64,000 bases of DNA, from contig CP136063.1 of NCBI GenBank assembly GCA_032622095.1, forward strand, positions 25,298,987-25,362,986, read 5' to 3'. Below the pieces are notes generated by a model that made no database searches, had not been told where the DNA came from, and saw nothing but the letters and a program-made list of their open reading frames with translations. This document shows positions 21,776-32,596 of this stretch, in pieces (position 1 is the first letter of the stretch; every line of letters begins with the position of its first letter). This DNA is from Siphonodentalium dalli. Its lineage: Eukaryota > Mollusca > Scaphopoda > Gadilida > Siphonodentaliidae. The translations under genes and the position numbers were made by a program.

Positions 21776-21863
21776 GTAGATAAACTGGTTTTCTAAGTCA
21801 CAATTTTTATGTGAAAGAGCCATATACCAAATACGAATGGAAAATTTCATATTTTTATTACAG

Positions 21864-22057
21864 GAACAGTTGATTATAAGATCGATGTTACAACCACAGA
21901 TATTGAAGCTTTGAGAAACGAATGCCAGAAACAGTTGATTATAAAATCGATGTTACAACCACAGATACTGAAGCTTTGAGAAACGAATGCCAGGCTCAAT
22001 TGTCAGTTAGTGATTTATCAATAAATTATTTGCAGTCAAAAATAATGGATACATGGC
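21864..22057 (+). pseudogene. Exon-like segment with 65-bp internal duplication
   Basis: After a TTATTACAG acceptor, a 65-bp block (ACAGTTGATTATAA...AATGCCAG) is present twice, at 21,866 and 21,931, with few differences. 65 is not a multiple of three, so the duplication breaks the frame. From the second copy the frame reads TVDYKIDVTTTDTEALRNEC, then QLSVSDLSINYLQSKI, to a possible donor at 22,058. The family is not recognised. Confidence 0.4.
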
Positions 22058-24099
22058 AGGTTTTTAATAATATACATTTTAAAAGATCCATTTGGAAACG
22101 ATCAATCATATCTCATAGATCTGTGGTATAATTACGGTATTCCCACGACGTCGACAAATTGAACCCCGTGTGTTGGGTCACGTGGGTCTTTACCCGGATG
22201 ACGGACCTCTTGGGAAAAATAACGAGACTCAGACGAGACCAGACAAAACCAGAAGTGTGCTGCAAAATCAGACAGACAGCAGCCGGCCGCTAGTAATGGT
22301 ATTGGAGTCATAACACAAGGTGAGTGAACCTGAATTGCATTCACAACCTTGCGGTAGGAAAATATCGTGGAGAGACACGAAATCTCAATATTGGCACTGC
22401 TTGCCTTCTCCAACGTATCGTCGGGAAATTCCACTTTGATTTGTGTTTCAAATTGGCCGCCATTTTCGGCGAATGTACAACGTGGTTTGTGTGTGATTGA
22501 TAATCGATCTTTATCGATTATTCTCGGGTCGCATCCGACCCGATTGATTGCACATTATTAAATATACTGTAGGCAGCGAGTTGGGGAGCTGGAGAGGGCC
22601 TTCGGAGTCAGCCACGCTAAGGCCACCAAATTTGATGTTTACGGGAGGGTGCTGACCCACCCAGTGAATATAACTCTCCTTTTTCATTGGAGAGTGCTTC
22701 GCTGGGTGGCAGCATGGTTGTGGCGGGCCGGTTTCTTAGCCGATGGGGATCCGCGGGCATCAACGCCCCGGGCCCCACAGGTCGGGAAACCCGATTCAGC
22801 TCTGCCATCTCCCCGCGGTGTCGCGGGTGCAAACATTAAAACCACCGTACATATGAATGTGATGCTACCGATCATAACTATGCGGAAAGTAAACAAAGTT
22901 TGCAGTATATGAATGAACCTCCTTCGGATGCCGAACCTGATGTGGATGAACCTCCCACAACTAGTATTCCTACGCTTGACTGATCTATGAGGCGATCGCG
23001 TAAGAGAACACGCCAGCCAGTCGAATGGAAACGCAACATTCGGAAGTGACGGCGAAAGTGTGTCTTAAAACATATGTGAAAACTAAGAAAGATTTCCAAG
23101 ATAAATGCAAATTCAAATAACGTGTCACCTCACACTCTTGTCTATACCGATCTATACGTTCCGCTATACTAAATCTATTTTCAATCAATTTCTTCCCATT
23201 ATTCCATTAGAAAAACAATCTCATTTTGATATATCTATCGATCCAGCCCACACTGTGAGTAGCTGAGTAACATATATACCAACAACGATCTTGTATGAAC
23301 ACAACTACCTGTTATGTTATCATTCTCACAGTGTGGGCCTATTCACACGTAATCGAAAACGACCCCAATAAGCTTTATGTCGGATCCCCTCCATAAACCT
23401 ATATTCATGACTTATATCTTTTTTTGTTACATCCACTGTATTTGAATTTTATGGAATAAATACATATCAGGGGAAAAAAAGGCATTTTATGCGAGTACCA
23501 CAGAGCGAACAATTAAAATGCGTTGCCATGCGAGGCAAACAACAACTCAACGGGAAAAGTTTTCTATCACGTATAACTTTATTGTTAATGAGACCAAAAT
23601 CCGTGTCTGTAAAGAATATTACCTGACAACACTTGATATCAGTCAGCGCCGTGTCAGCTATTTTCATGAAAATTAAAATGGTTTCTCGGAAAATCACGAG
23701 AAACACGTAAAGAGGCGCATACCCATAATCTCTCGAGATCGTGTGAAGGAGCATATTGATTAATTTCCAAAAGTCCCATCCCATTATTGCTGATCATCTA
23801 CTGAACGTGAATACATGGAAGCGGGGTTGAATCTATCCAAGATGTATTTTCTTGGTGTGGCGAAAAGAACTATTCCACCAAGAAAGAACATCTGTATCGC
23901 AATATATTCTATACCGAATACAATATCGGATTTCATGTCCCTAAAAAGGACAAGTGCGATCATTGTGAAGAATATAAAGTTTTACAAACAGCACATGGGA
24001 CACAAGAACAGATGTAATGCCAGTTACACAAGGTACAGTAATGCCCTAAATAATTCCAGTGAATGGTTGCTGGTAACACAAGGTACAATAATACCCTAA
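22058..24099. other. Mixed region without a recognised gene
   Basis: It contains a hairpin (GATAATCGAT..ATCGATTA, then CGGGTCG..CGACCCG) at 22,498-22,545, a GC-rich island at 22,563-22,835, and a 14-bp inverted pair GCCCACACTGTGAG/CTCACAGTGTGGGC at 23,248-23,261 and 23,325-23,338. ACAGTAATGCCCTAAAT words near 24,035 and 24,085 resemble the foldback ends at 25,573. Short open frames show no domains. Confidence 0.4.
22563..22835 (+). other. GC-rich island with open frame, unrecognised
   Basis: It is markedly GC-richer than its neighbours and open from 22,649 to 22,912, with peptides such as KFDVYGRVLTHPV just upstream in another frame. GC-rich coding DNA in this window otherwise belongs to the YR elements, so this may be a fragment of one. 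It is preceded by the TATTCTCGGGTCG word also found at 9,260, beside the SGNH/YR element. Confidence 0.3.
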
Positions 24100-24420
24100 A
24101 TAATTCCAGTGACTAGGTGCCACACAAGAAAAAATCCGAACAAATTTTGTCACTGGCATTTGACCGAGGTTGAAGCAAAAGCCAGACACATCTGATAAAA
24201 AATGTTATCACTGGCATTATGCAGAGGTTAAAGCATAAAAAGCCAGACACATCAGATTTGAATCAAATATAGGAACTCATCAGAAAAATGTTGTCACTGG
24301 CATTACCCAGAGGTTGAAGCATTAAAAGCAAGACATATCAGATTTGAATCAGGATCTCATCATAAAAATGTTGTCACTGGCATTACCCAGAGGTAATAGA
24401 AGTAAAACCAAGTCACATAA
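24100..24420. repeat. Degenerate ~80-bp tandem repeats
   Basis: About four copies of a unit containing TGTCACTGGCATTA, CCAGAGGTTGAAGCA and AGACACATCAGATTTG, with length variation. Confidence 0.75.
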
Positions 24421-24532
24421 TATTTCAATCTGGTGAGGTGAAAATATGGATCTCATCAGCTACAGTAATGCTCCAAGAGAGCTTTCCAATGAATGGGAAC
24501 AAGCCATATTCCTATCCAAATCCTGAACAGGT

Positions 24533-24720
24533 GTGCAGTGGGAAAGCATTTCTGGCTAAACAAAATGTGTGTTTTTGTTCTGATGAACTGAAGAGGGATG
24601 CATGGGGATCTGAATACGACAGCATTTTTCAATATCTGGATTCTATCAAAATTTGAGAATGGGAAGGAACTTGTTCAAGTTCGATCTGCCCAAGTAAGCT
24701 GGTTAAAAGAACTAGCCGAC
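24533..24720 (+). pseudogene. Exon-like fragment, paralogous to 52,120-52,290
   Basis: An open stretch encodes FLAKQNVCFCSDELKRDAWG and EYDSIFQYLDS. After one frame change it reads FENGKELVQVRSA before GTAAGC. The segment at 52,120-52,290 aligns with it at the DNA level (GGCTAAACA..GTGTG, GGGATCTGAATA, AACTTG.TCAAGTTC) but has more stops. Both sit next to other repeats. They are probably fragments of one multicopy gene. The family is not recognised. Confidence 0.4.
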
Positions 24721-24739
24721 AAATCATATTGAGGCGAGA

Positions 24740-25527
24740 TGCCGACCAATCATATTGAGGCGAGATGCCGACCAATCATATTGAGGCGAATGGGTCCCAA
24801 CATTAGTGATGAACTAGCCGACCTATCATATTGAGGCGAGATGCGTCCCAACATTAGTGATGAACTAGCCGACCTATCATATTGAGGCGAGATGCGTCCC
24901 AACATTAGTGATGAACTAGCCGACCTATCATATTGAGGCGAGATGCGTCCCAACATTAGTGATGAACTAGCCGACCTATCATATTGAGGCGAGATGCGTC
25001 CCAACATTAGTGATGAACTAGCCGACCTATCATATTGAGGCGAGATGCGTCCCAACATTAGTGATGAACTAGCCGACCTATCATATTGAGGCGAGATGCG
25101 TCCCAACATTAGTGATGAACTAGCCGACCTATCATATTGAGGCGAGATGCGTCCCAACATTAGTGATGAACTAGCCAACCTATCATATTGAGGCGAGATG
25201 CGTCCCAACATTAGTGATGAACTAGCCGACCTATCATATTGAGGCGAGATGCGTCCCAACATTAGTGATGAACTAGCCGACCTATCATATTGAGGCGAGA
25301 TGCGTCCCAACATTAGTGATGAACTAGCCGACCTATCATATTGAGGCGAGATGCGTCCCAACATTAGTGATGAACTAGCCGACCTATCATATTGAGGCGA
25401 GATGCGTCCCAACATTAGTGATGAACTAGCCGACCTATCATATTGAGGCGAGATGCGTCCCAACATTAGTGATGAACTAGCCGACCTATCATATTGAGGC
25501 GAGATGCGTCCCAACATTAGTGATGAA
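24740..25527. repeat. 51-bp minisatellite, about 15 copies, extremely uniform
   Basis: The unit is GATGAACTAGCCGACCTATC, ATATTGAGGCGAGATGCG, TCCCAACATTAGT. Only the first units and one base (CCAACC for CCGACC near 25,175) differ. 51 is divisible by three, so the minus strand stays open as 17-residue repeats (SSLMLGRISPQYDRSA). I treat that frame as a by-product: there is no signal, no context, and the array edges are non-coding. Confidence 0.97.
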
Positions 25528-25572
25528 AAGGATATCAGTGTTCACAAATTAGCAAAATACTGAAGCTAACAT

Positions 25573-25777
25573 ACAGTAATGCCCTAAGTAATCTACCTCT
25601 TAACCAAAGCAGAATTATGGTTAACTTTTCAGGATTTAGTCAGAAATATGGCTTGTTGCCATTCTCTCGGCGAGAGATTTCAGATGAATGGCAAAAAGCC
25701 ATATTAACGAATAAGTCCTGAAAGGTTACCCATAATTCTGCTTTGGTTAAGAGGTCGATTACTTAGAGCATTACTGT
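25573..25777. mobile_element. Foldback MITE (~205 bp hairpin)
   Basis: Two arms of about 95 bp begin ACAGTAATGCYCTAAGTAAT and pair almost throughout around a loop near CGGCGAGAG. AACAT flanks both sides, a 5-6 bp duplication. The inner arms contain GAATGGCAAAAAGCCAT, related to fragments at 160, 3843, 7875 and 24,490. Confidence 0.85.
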
Positions 25778-26334
25778 AACATCTATCAATGGTAGATTGT
25801 AAATCATATTGCAGGTTCTGCCAAATGGGTAGTATCTACACATCATCTTATGCACAAAAATTAAAATGGGACAATTCCTTGAAATTGAAGAATGGGAAGA
25901 TCGTCATATTGAAATATATATATGCTGTTCATCTGTAATGTACATGTGATACAGTACTTCTACAGCCTGTCGATGTGAGAAAGAAATTTTCTTATTTGGC
26001 AGCGAATTGGTGCGTTCACATAGCACAAAGGGTGGACAGACTTCAATATAGTGAAGCTAACATAACATCAGATAGGTGGATCAATATCGTCGGTGACGTT
26101 CAACGAGAAGAGGAAGGAAGGGGCCATGGCCCCTTGTTTATTTGCCCAAATGACATTAAGGGGCCAGGATATTGTTGTCCAAAGACTTTTAAAAAATGGC
26201 CCTGTATTTATGTGTCCATAGAGTTTAATTCAATTCAATTCATTGAACGGAAGAATTGTTGCATTAGATATTATCTTTCAATATTTTTCAGAATTGTAGT
26301 GCTACTGATAACACAACGAAATGATAATAGTGAT

Positions 26335-26515
26335 GTGCTTCTACTTGGAACATCGAATATAAAACACATCGAGGCTGATGGAACATCCGTGAAAGAATTT
26401 AACATTTTCACAGCAAGGAAGCAGTTAATTTCTTAGATAAAACTGAAACGGAGACACCACCCAAAGTTGTTGTGCTACATGTGTTGACAAATGCAAGACC
26501 ATCAACTGGTTGAAA
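26335..26515 (+). pseudogene. Second type of SGNH-like fragment, degenerate
   Basis: Following a splice-like TTTTTCAG at 26,284-26,291, the frame reads SDVLLLGTSNIKHIEADG, a form of the first SGNH block, and ends at 26,436. A nearby stretch encodes PKVVVLHVLTN, which sits where an L.VGTND-type block III would be. The spacing is short and the frame changes between them. The sequence differs clearly from the SGNH genes at 869 and 59,136. It may come from a non-LTR element or a host esterase-like gene. Only the two blocks support the call. Confidence 0.35.
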
Positions 26516-26519
26516 ATAA

Positions 26520-29109
26520 GATGGATACAGGTCAAGAAGAATTATCCTGATAGTATATTCGTAAATTATGGATTTGACTTAAACATTGTTTAAAGAAATA
26601 TAGGTGACAGCAGGCCCCACGCTAGGAGTCGACTCGGGCGAAGGTGAAAACGACGTCGCCTTCCAAATTTGACAAAACTATCTTAGGAAGGATTTACGGT
26701 AATTTTACCGGTGAAAATTTGTCTCGTATTGCAAAAAAATATATATATATATAGTCTCAACTGTTCCAACGAGGCATTTTATTTATCAATTATACATGGT
26801 GTACCCTATCCACATATTCTAATCAAATTGGGTGTTTTTGGAAATGGCAAATTGCGCTGAGCAACGAAGTTTATGATGAGCTACTGTTTCGTTTTAAGGA
26901 GACTGGAATTTAGACATTACTTTGTTCCGTCGGATCATTTTGTAACCGCAAATTGTATAGCCATACATGGTCATCACCGCTCCCCCAGTAGCCAATGTGG
27001 ACAAATAATACTGTCTTTGAATTTAAACTAAAACATATCTATGAATTTTCAATTTTACAAAAGTAGTTTGTGTCGGACTCCGTTTCCAAATCCAACTTTT
27101 TTACTTTTTGGAATTGCACATTTTTATTTATATGTTTACAAACAAGAACACATGCTTGCTTACTATTAAACACAGACGTTTGAATGTGCATTGGAAGTAA
27201 TTAATTTAATGTTCTCAGTTAAATCAAAGATCTACATAATAAACTATTACTATCCAAACTCATTTAAAAGGATTAATTTGTGTCAAAACTATGTGTTAAT
27301 TGCAACTTACAATTGTTGTCAATCTATCGCTCGGGCCACGTGCTCGTATATACGTCTGTCAACGGTTGCAAATTAATTGCATGTAGGCCTACTTTGTTAC
27401 AATGCAGTTATTTAAATAACCTGCTGTTATATATTATAAGCTCAACTGGTCTCTGTTAAGAACACATTACTAGTAATCACTACATATTGTGACACAGCTA
27501 TTGTGGCATCTTTTTGACGCTATCTGTCGCCGGTGAATTTCACCGGCGTCAGATCAGAGGTCAAGGCCGAAGCTTAATTTCCCGCCTCACTTTGACAAGA
27601 CCATGAAACAAGACAGACACACACGAAACGTATACTGGGAGAATAAAGAAGATTGCCTGCAGGCTTAAAGAAAACTACACACCAAATAGTGTAAGTATAT
27701 CTGGCTATTTGCGGGGCAAGTGTTGTAGCCGAGGAACTACACTATCAAACTCGTCAAGTTTATTGCTTTAATCGGATTATCATCAGACATAAATGATGGC
27801 ACACAGTCGTGATGTTGGTATTCAACAATAAACTCTTTAGAAACAAAATTAAAAGCTTTTACACCTCCTTAATTAGTCCTTATTGTTTATTTTAACGGAC
27901 ACCCACAATACAGCAGCTGCCAAAAGCCATTTCCAAAAAATTTATAATAATAATCCAGTCTCAGATATTAAAAGTTATGAAGTCAACAATTAAATTATCA
28001 GTTCAAATTAAATATTGTTTAAACCAACAATTAATTTCTTCAGATAAAGTCAACAGTTTAAAAAGTTATTAATTATTAAAGTTATCAATTTAGTTAAAAT
28101 TTCAGATTATCGTGAAGTCTCCCTAAATTTCCTGGAGGAAGACTTCAAGTCTCCCTGTTCTGAACCTCTAGCCTGAGGCCTGGGTGACAGACTCGCGAAG
28201 AAATGCCCCAGCACCATCAAACAGCCATATTTAAAAAAAAATTTGTATCTGTATTTCACAGAGACAAGTATTGTTTGGGCGTATGACTCTTTGAAGACCG
28301 TCTCTGAGACATTCGCAAGTACATGGCAAGTTACACAGGTTTGAGTGACCATCAGATACAGTGGGTCCTGAATCATCTTGGACATACTATGGATGTCCAT
28401 AAGATTTATTACAGGTACATCTTTGCTTTTCTTGAATTCAGTTACTGTTAATCGCATAGCCTCCATTTTATAAAAATTTTTAGTAGATAAAGAACAAATT
28501 TAATTAAGCGGAATTTGACATGAACTTAAATTTAAAATATACGTGAATTATTGTTAAATATTGATGTGAATTAATCGGAGAACCTATGATAAACACACTT
28601 TCATTATTGTTGTCGGGAGAAAATCGTTATCTTGTGCAACATCGTGGGTTATAAAGATTTAATACATGCATGGATGTCTCTTTTTGAACTCGGCTCCACC
28701 TCGGGGGCTCACAATTGACACCCAAGTATGAAATTTTCATGTACCCCTGATGTTGCCGAAGATCACTATAATAATATCACATATACACAATAGATTATAA
28801 AGCATTCGCCAACATCTCGGTCCAAATGGAAATTGTACAGCTTCTTGGTTTTGAAAGAGAGGTGTCCACAATATAATAGTATACCATCGATTGTCATAAA
28901 AACGTGCATTTAAGTATTCCATCTATTTTATTGCAGATCATGATCAGAGTTAAATTCATTAGTCCGATAACGGAACATCTCAACAACAGAGGGGGAACAT
29001 ATCTAAGTTCTTTTGTGGTAACGAATGCCACAATAAAGCGCATAACGTTCGACCCATTGCCAGAGCCCGTGGAAAATGGGCCGATTGGAATTGGCAAAGT
29101 GGCAACAAT
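26520..29109. other. Long AT-rich stretch, no convincing gene
   Basis: It holds a palindrome CGCCGGTGAATTTCACCGGCG near 27,520. A frame at 28,904-29,122 follows a TTTATTGCAG acceptor and encodes IRVKFISPITEHL, family unknown. A 119-codon minus frame at 28,107-28,466 has no domain. I see no element ends that pair. Confidence 0.4.
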
Positions 29110-29169
29110 CGATAACCAATGACCTGATACAATGCTTTACAAACAAAGGGGCATCGGTAAGTTAGATAA
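29110..29169. repeat. Dispersed ~57-bp repeat (GATAACCAATGACCTGATAC)
   Basis: The block GATAACCAATGACCTGATAC..GGGGCATCGGTAAGTTAGAT occurs here once. It occurs again as tandem copies at about 44,031-44,126 and 45,503-45,640. Confidence 0.85.
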
Positions 29170-29532
29170 GTTAGTAAATTCCGCTTTATTGCATAGTGTC
29201 GGTGCATGGCCTTTCCCATGCATATAACCGAATATGCATAAAGCCGAAATCACCCCATCACCCCATTTGAGGGTCTTAAGATTGTTTAGTTTGTACGGTA
29301 CGTAGTACCACGAAATGGCGAAATCATTAGATTGCTGTATCATATTTTCATCTCATACCTTGTTGTAAATTACTATTATGTCAATAAACTGATTCATTAA
29401 CATCTTTATTTGTTGTTACATGTATAAAATGATTACATTAATCATTATCACACACAAAAAAACATTAAGAAAAAAAACCATTTTGTGAACATGTTGTTTT
29501 TAATTTCCCATCCCATAATTTTATAGATAAAT

Positions 29533-29646
29533 ATGTATGGGAGGCCAGACCAAACACATTCGTTGTTATTTCCATTACAGAATGGATATGTATGGGAGGC
29601 CAGACCAAACACATTCCTTGTTATTTCCATTACAGAATGGATATGT
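29533..29646. repeat. ~56-bp tandem duplication
   Basis: Two copies of TATGTATGGGAGGCCAGACC...TTTCCATTACAGAATGGA, differing at one base. Each ends in a TTACAG acceptor-like word. Confidence 0.9.
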
Positions 29647-29782
29647 ATTGAGTACGCAATTGTGGTTAATACTTTATTTTAATTTAAACGAACATGATAA
29701 AAACAGCAAAAACAACAATTACAACAACAACATCAATAAATCACATTTACAGAATCTGCGTCTTTGTATTGTATTGTATTTA

Positions 29783-29898
29783 TTTCAGGCAAGATATGCC
29801 GGTTCGTTGTCGCTTTCGATGGGGGTTGCATTTAGACTCAAATAGTCGGATGATCTCATCTTTCTTCGGTTGGATACGTGAGACCTGGGACTGAGAAC
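29783..29898 (-). pseudogene. Tigger/pogo-like transposase, second half of N-terminal HTH
   Basis: Read on the minus strand from 29,898 downward, the frame gives SQSQVSRIQPKKDEIIRL and CNPHRKRQRTG, then leaves the family and stops. This is the recognition-helix half of the CENP-B/pogo N-terminal DNA-binding domain. It continues the domain begun at 31,568-31,673. The two halves are separated by the 1,661-bp element at 29,899-31,559. The rest of the transposase (second HTH, DDE domain) is missing. Confidence 0.75.
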
Positions 29899-31559
29899 GG
29901 TATCCAGCTAACTGGGACCTTGGCTAACTGGGACCTTGGCTAACTGGGACCTCAAGTCAGGCTAACTGGGACCTTGGCTAACTGGGACCTTGGCTAACTG
30001 GGACCTTCAGATATATTATTAATTATTTCATTAAAATCAATTTTTATTAAGTCATGAGATGAAAATACTTGAAAGGTTTTTGAGAAATTTGATATGTGTT
30101 CCCAAGTGATATATATTGCACTGGTGATTACAGGTGTTTTTCCTCCGATATATGACCTCAATGCATATTGTCAAAAATCGTTCAGGAAAGGACATTTTTT
30201 TAAACAATGATAAATCAATTTTTTTTACATTACTAGTGTGTTACATACTAAACTTTCTGTTAGTTATGTCTGTCATGCCATCTAATGCCATTATTAAAAT
30301 TTACTTTCCTTGTTAAGGTGGCTGGTAATGAGAAAATTTCAGAAAAAGCCATGTTCAGGAAAGGACATTTTTTAACGGAATTTTTGTCATCACTAATCAA
30401 AGAACTAAAAAAATCACTAATTTTTAATCACAGAAATAATAGCACATCTATATTATATATCATATCCTTATTGTTGAAAATACACCATATGTGACATATT
30501 TAATGGTGTTTTCTTCAATACTGGCTGTAGTTGATTTGATTTTGGTGTTTTTTTTTATTTTTTTAACGGAATGTCTCCAAAATAACAAAAATTGACATAA
30601 AATTACATATTTTTGACATTTTTACATGAAATTTTCACTAATAAGAACAGAATGTCTTAGATTATAATTACTGTATGAAACTTGTTTCCTTTGTACTATA
30701 TATTTTCTTATAATCACCTTATTATTGAGACCATTTCCTGTTTGGCACAGAGAAAATGGCAAAATAATGCACATTTCTGGTCATAAAATTGCAAAAAAAT
30801 AGTCATATTCAGCTGAAATTTACTGCTCCGGTCACATAAATATACCTTTATATGATAAAAAATGAATGGTAAGTTGGTCATACACTGAACATGAATTTAA
30901 GGGAGATATGTGTCCAATTCCTTCATGCTACACTTCCCGTGAAATCACCCCCTATCCCATTATCGTTAGATCTATATATACATGCATGTAGAACATGACA
31001 TGTATGTAAAGCTTGGAATGTCCTGCATATTTATTTTCCTACACTATATACATGAACAAACTGTATTTGACTTATTCTATATACCTGTAAACTATAACCC
31101 TGACCTATTGCATGCCAACTTGAATTTTTAACAAAGTTGGGGGGAGACCCGCAAATCCCCGGCGCCACTTTATTGCATCTTAACTGTGAATGCCCATAAT
31201 AACCATCACTTTATTGACTTTATTAACAATAAATATTCATAGAAATATATAAGATACAAATAAGATACAAATAAGAAATTAAAATAGTGACCTTCAGTTT
31301 TATAGATTGACAATATTTTTTTTTTATTAAGTCAGGTTGAAACAAATCTAAAACATTTTTGAAGCAATAACATACATAAAACAAACAATATTCTATTATC
31401 AATGTTCTATTCTACTAATATATGTAATAAATATAACCAAGGTCCCAGTTAGCCAAAGGTCCCAGTTAGCCAAGGTCCCAGTTGGTCATGGTCCCAGTTA
31501 GCCAAGGTCCCAGTTAGCCCAAGGTCCCAGTTAGCCAAGGTCCCAGTTAGCTGACATTC
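29899..31559. mobile_element. 1,661-bp TIR element with terminal CTAACTGGGACC arrays
   Basis: It lies inside the Tigger-like reading frame. CTGAGAAC occurs directly at 29,891-29,898 and at 31,560-31,567, an 8-bp target duplication. The left end (29,905-30,005) is about six copies of CTAACTGGGACCTTGG, once broken by CTCAAGTCAGG. The right end (31,440-31,554) has about seven copies in inverted orientation. The first six bases of each end (GGTATC and ACATTC) do not pair. The inside is AT-rich with no transposase. An 8-bp duplication suggests hAT-like mobilisation, which is inference. Confidence 0.85.
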
Positions 31560-31567
31560 CTGAGAAC

Positions 31568-31673
31568 CCAGTTTCTTTGCGATTTCTGTCTGTGTGAATT
31601 TTTGCTCTAAAAGCTTAATCACTTCGTACTTGTCAGCTAAGGAAAGGTCGTTGCGTTTTCGTTTTGAAGACAT
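31568..31673 (-). pseudogene. Tigger/pogo-like transposase, N-terminus
   Basis: The minus-strand ATG at 31,673 begins MSSKRKRNDLSLADKYEVIK, then LLEQKFTQTEIAKKLG, the standard start of pogo/Tigger transposases and CENP-B-related proteins (basic leader, then the first helices of the HTH). After KKLG the frame enters the inserted element. The TSD and the continuation at 29,898 show that this was one reading frame before the insertion. The whole element is otherwise not recognised, so the copy was already partial or has since decayed. Confidence 0.85.
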
Positions 31674-32154
31674 GATGAATGATATGCTTTACACTGATAA
31701 CCAATAGCCTTTATACTGAGAAATGTTTTGATAAAACCCGACAATAAATCATAGTGAACCATTGTTACACTAATGAGTTGAAATCATTGTAATGTGATGT
31801 CAACCAGCTGTTCATTGAATGATAAGCCATCACTATGTAAACATGTTTCTATTCATTAAATTATTGTCGGCTCAGAAACAAAGAGATCACTGTGTTGGCC
31901 TTCTTTTTGTGTCGGCGACCTTGACACTTTATTGATAGAATTCGCGGAAGCGTCCTTTCACATTCAATAGGAATTCTAACTGCAAGTGTTTACAATCGTT
32001 TTTATTTTTACACAAAACAAATATACAAGCTTTAATAATTCATATAATTCACACAGAAATAAGGAAACATACAGGAAATGTTTGTGAACAGAAGCATGTT
32101 AGAAGAAATAGAAAAGCACTTTCGGTTTCGGTTTAGTTCACTTCCTTGTTGGGG
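31674..32154. other. Flank of Tigger relic and of the 11.3-kb element
   Basis: 31,674-31,900 is probable Tigger 5' sequence. From about 31,938 the sequence (AATTC.CGG, then CCTTTCACATT, AAACATACAGGAAATGT and GAAGCATGTTA) is a diverged direct copy of what follows the 11.3-kb element at 43,493-43,690 and 44,970-45,170. Confidence 0.7.
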
Positions 32155-32162
32155 AATTCCCG

Positions 32163-32285
32163 GGGAGTGACTAAAATGCAGAATGGGACGATGGGACGGG
32201 ACGGTATGGGACGGTATTGGGACGGTATTTGGGACGGCTTGGGACGGCTTGGGACGGTATTGGGACGGTATTAGAAAACCGGCTG
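32163..32285. repeat. GGGACGG terminal array, left
   Basis: About nine GGGACGG words spaced by TAT, TATT, TATTT or CTT. The inverted counterpart is 43,400-43,492, and a third copy ends at about 44,960. Confidence 0.95.
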
Positions 32286-32596
32286 TTTATCAATAATACA
32301 GCATGTAGCGGCATCAAAATGGTTATATATAGTCGGCATTAACATTGCGTACATGGAGCAACAATTTAATAGTCTCATTCGCCAACACAAAGCTCATATT
32401 ATCGGCTAAAAACAGACACGACGGAAATAGGCGATTACGGTCAAACGCAGAACGAAAATGTAAACACCAAATCACCCCATACATTCATATTTCCCTGTCC
32501 CACGGTGATATTTTTGCATAAAATGTTAGATTAACATCTTTTCGACATCACTGTAGCATTTTATTGACCATAATCAAGATGAAAACAATTTTTTTC

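Noticed and set aside
24750-25517. 255-residue minus-strand protein of 17-residue repeats
   Set aside because: It is the direct translation of a 51-bp minisatellite. The repeat length alone keeps it open, and the array edges and flanks show no gene structure.
26600-27590. TIR element between CGACGTCGCC-like and GTCGCCGGTGAA-like words
   Set aside because: The proposed ends do not pair beyond a few bases and no target duplication is present.
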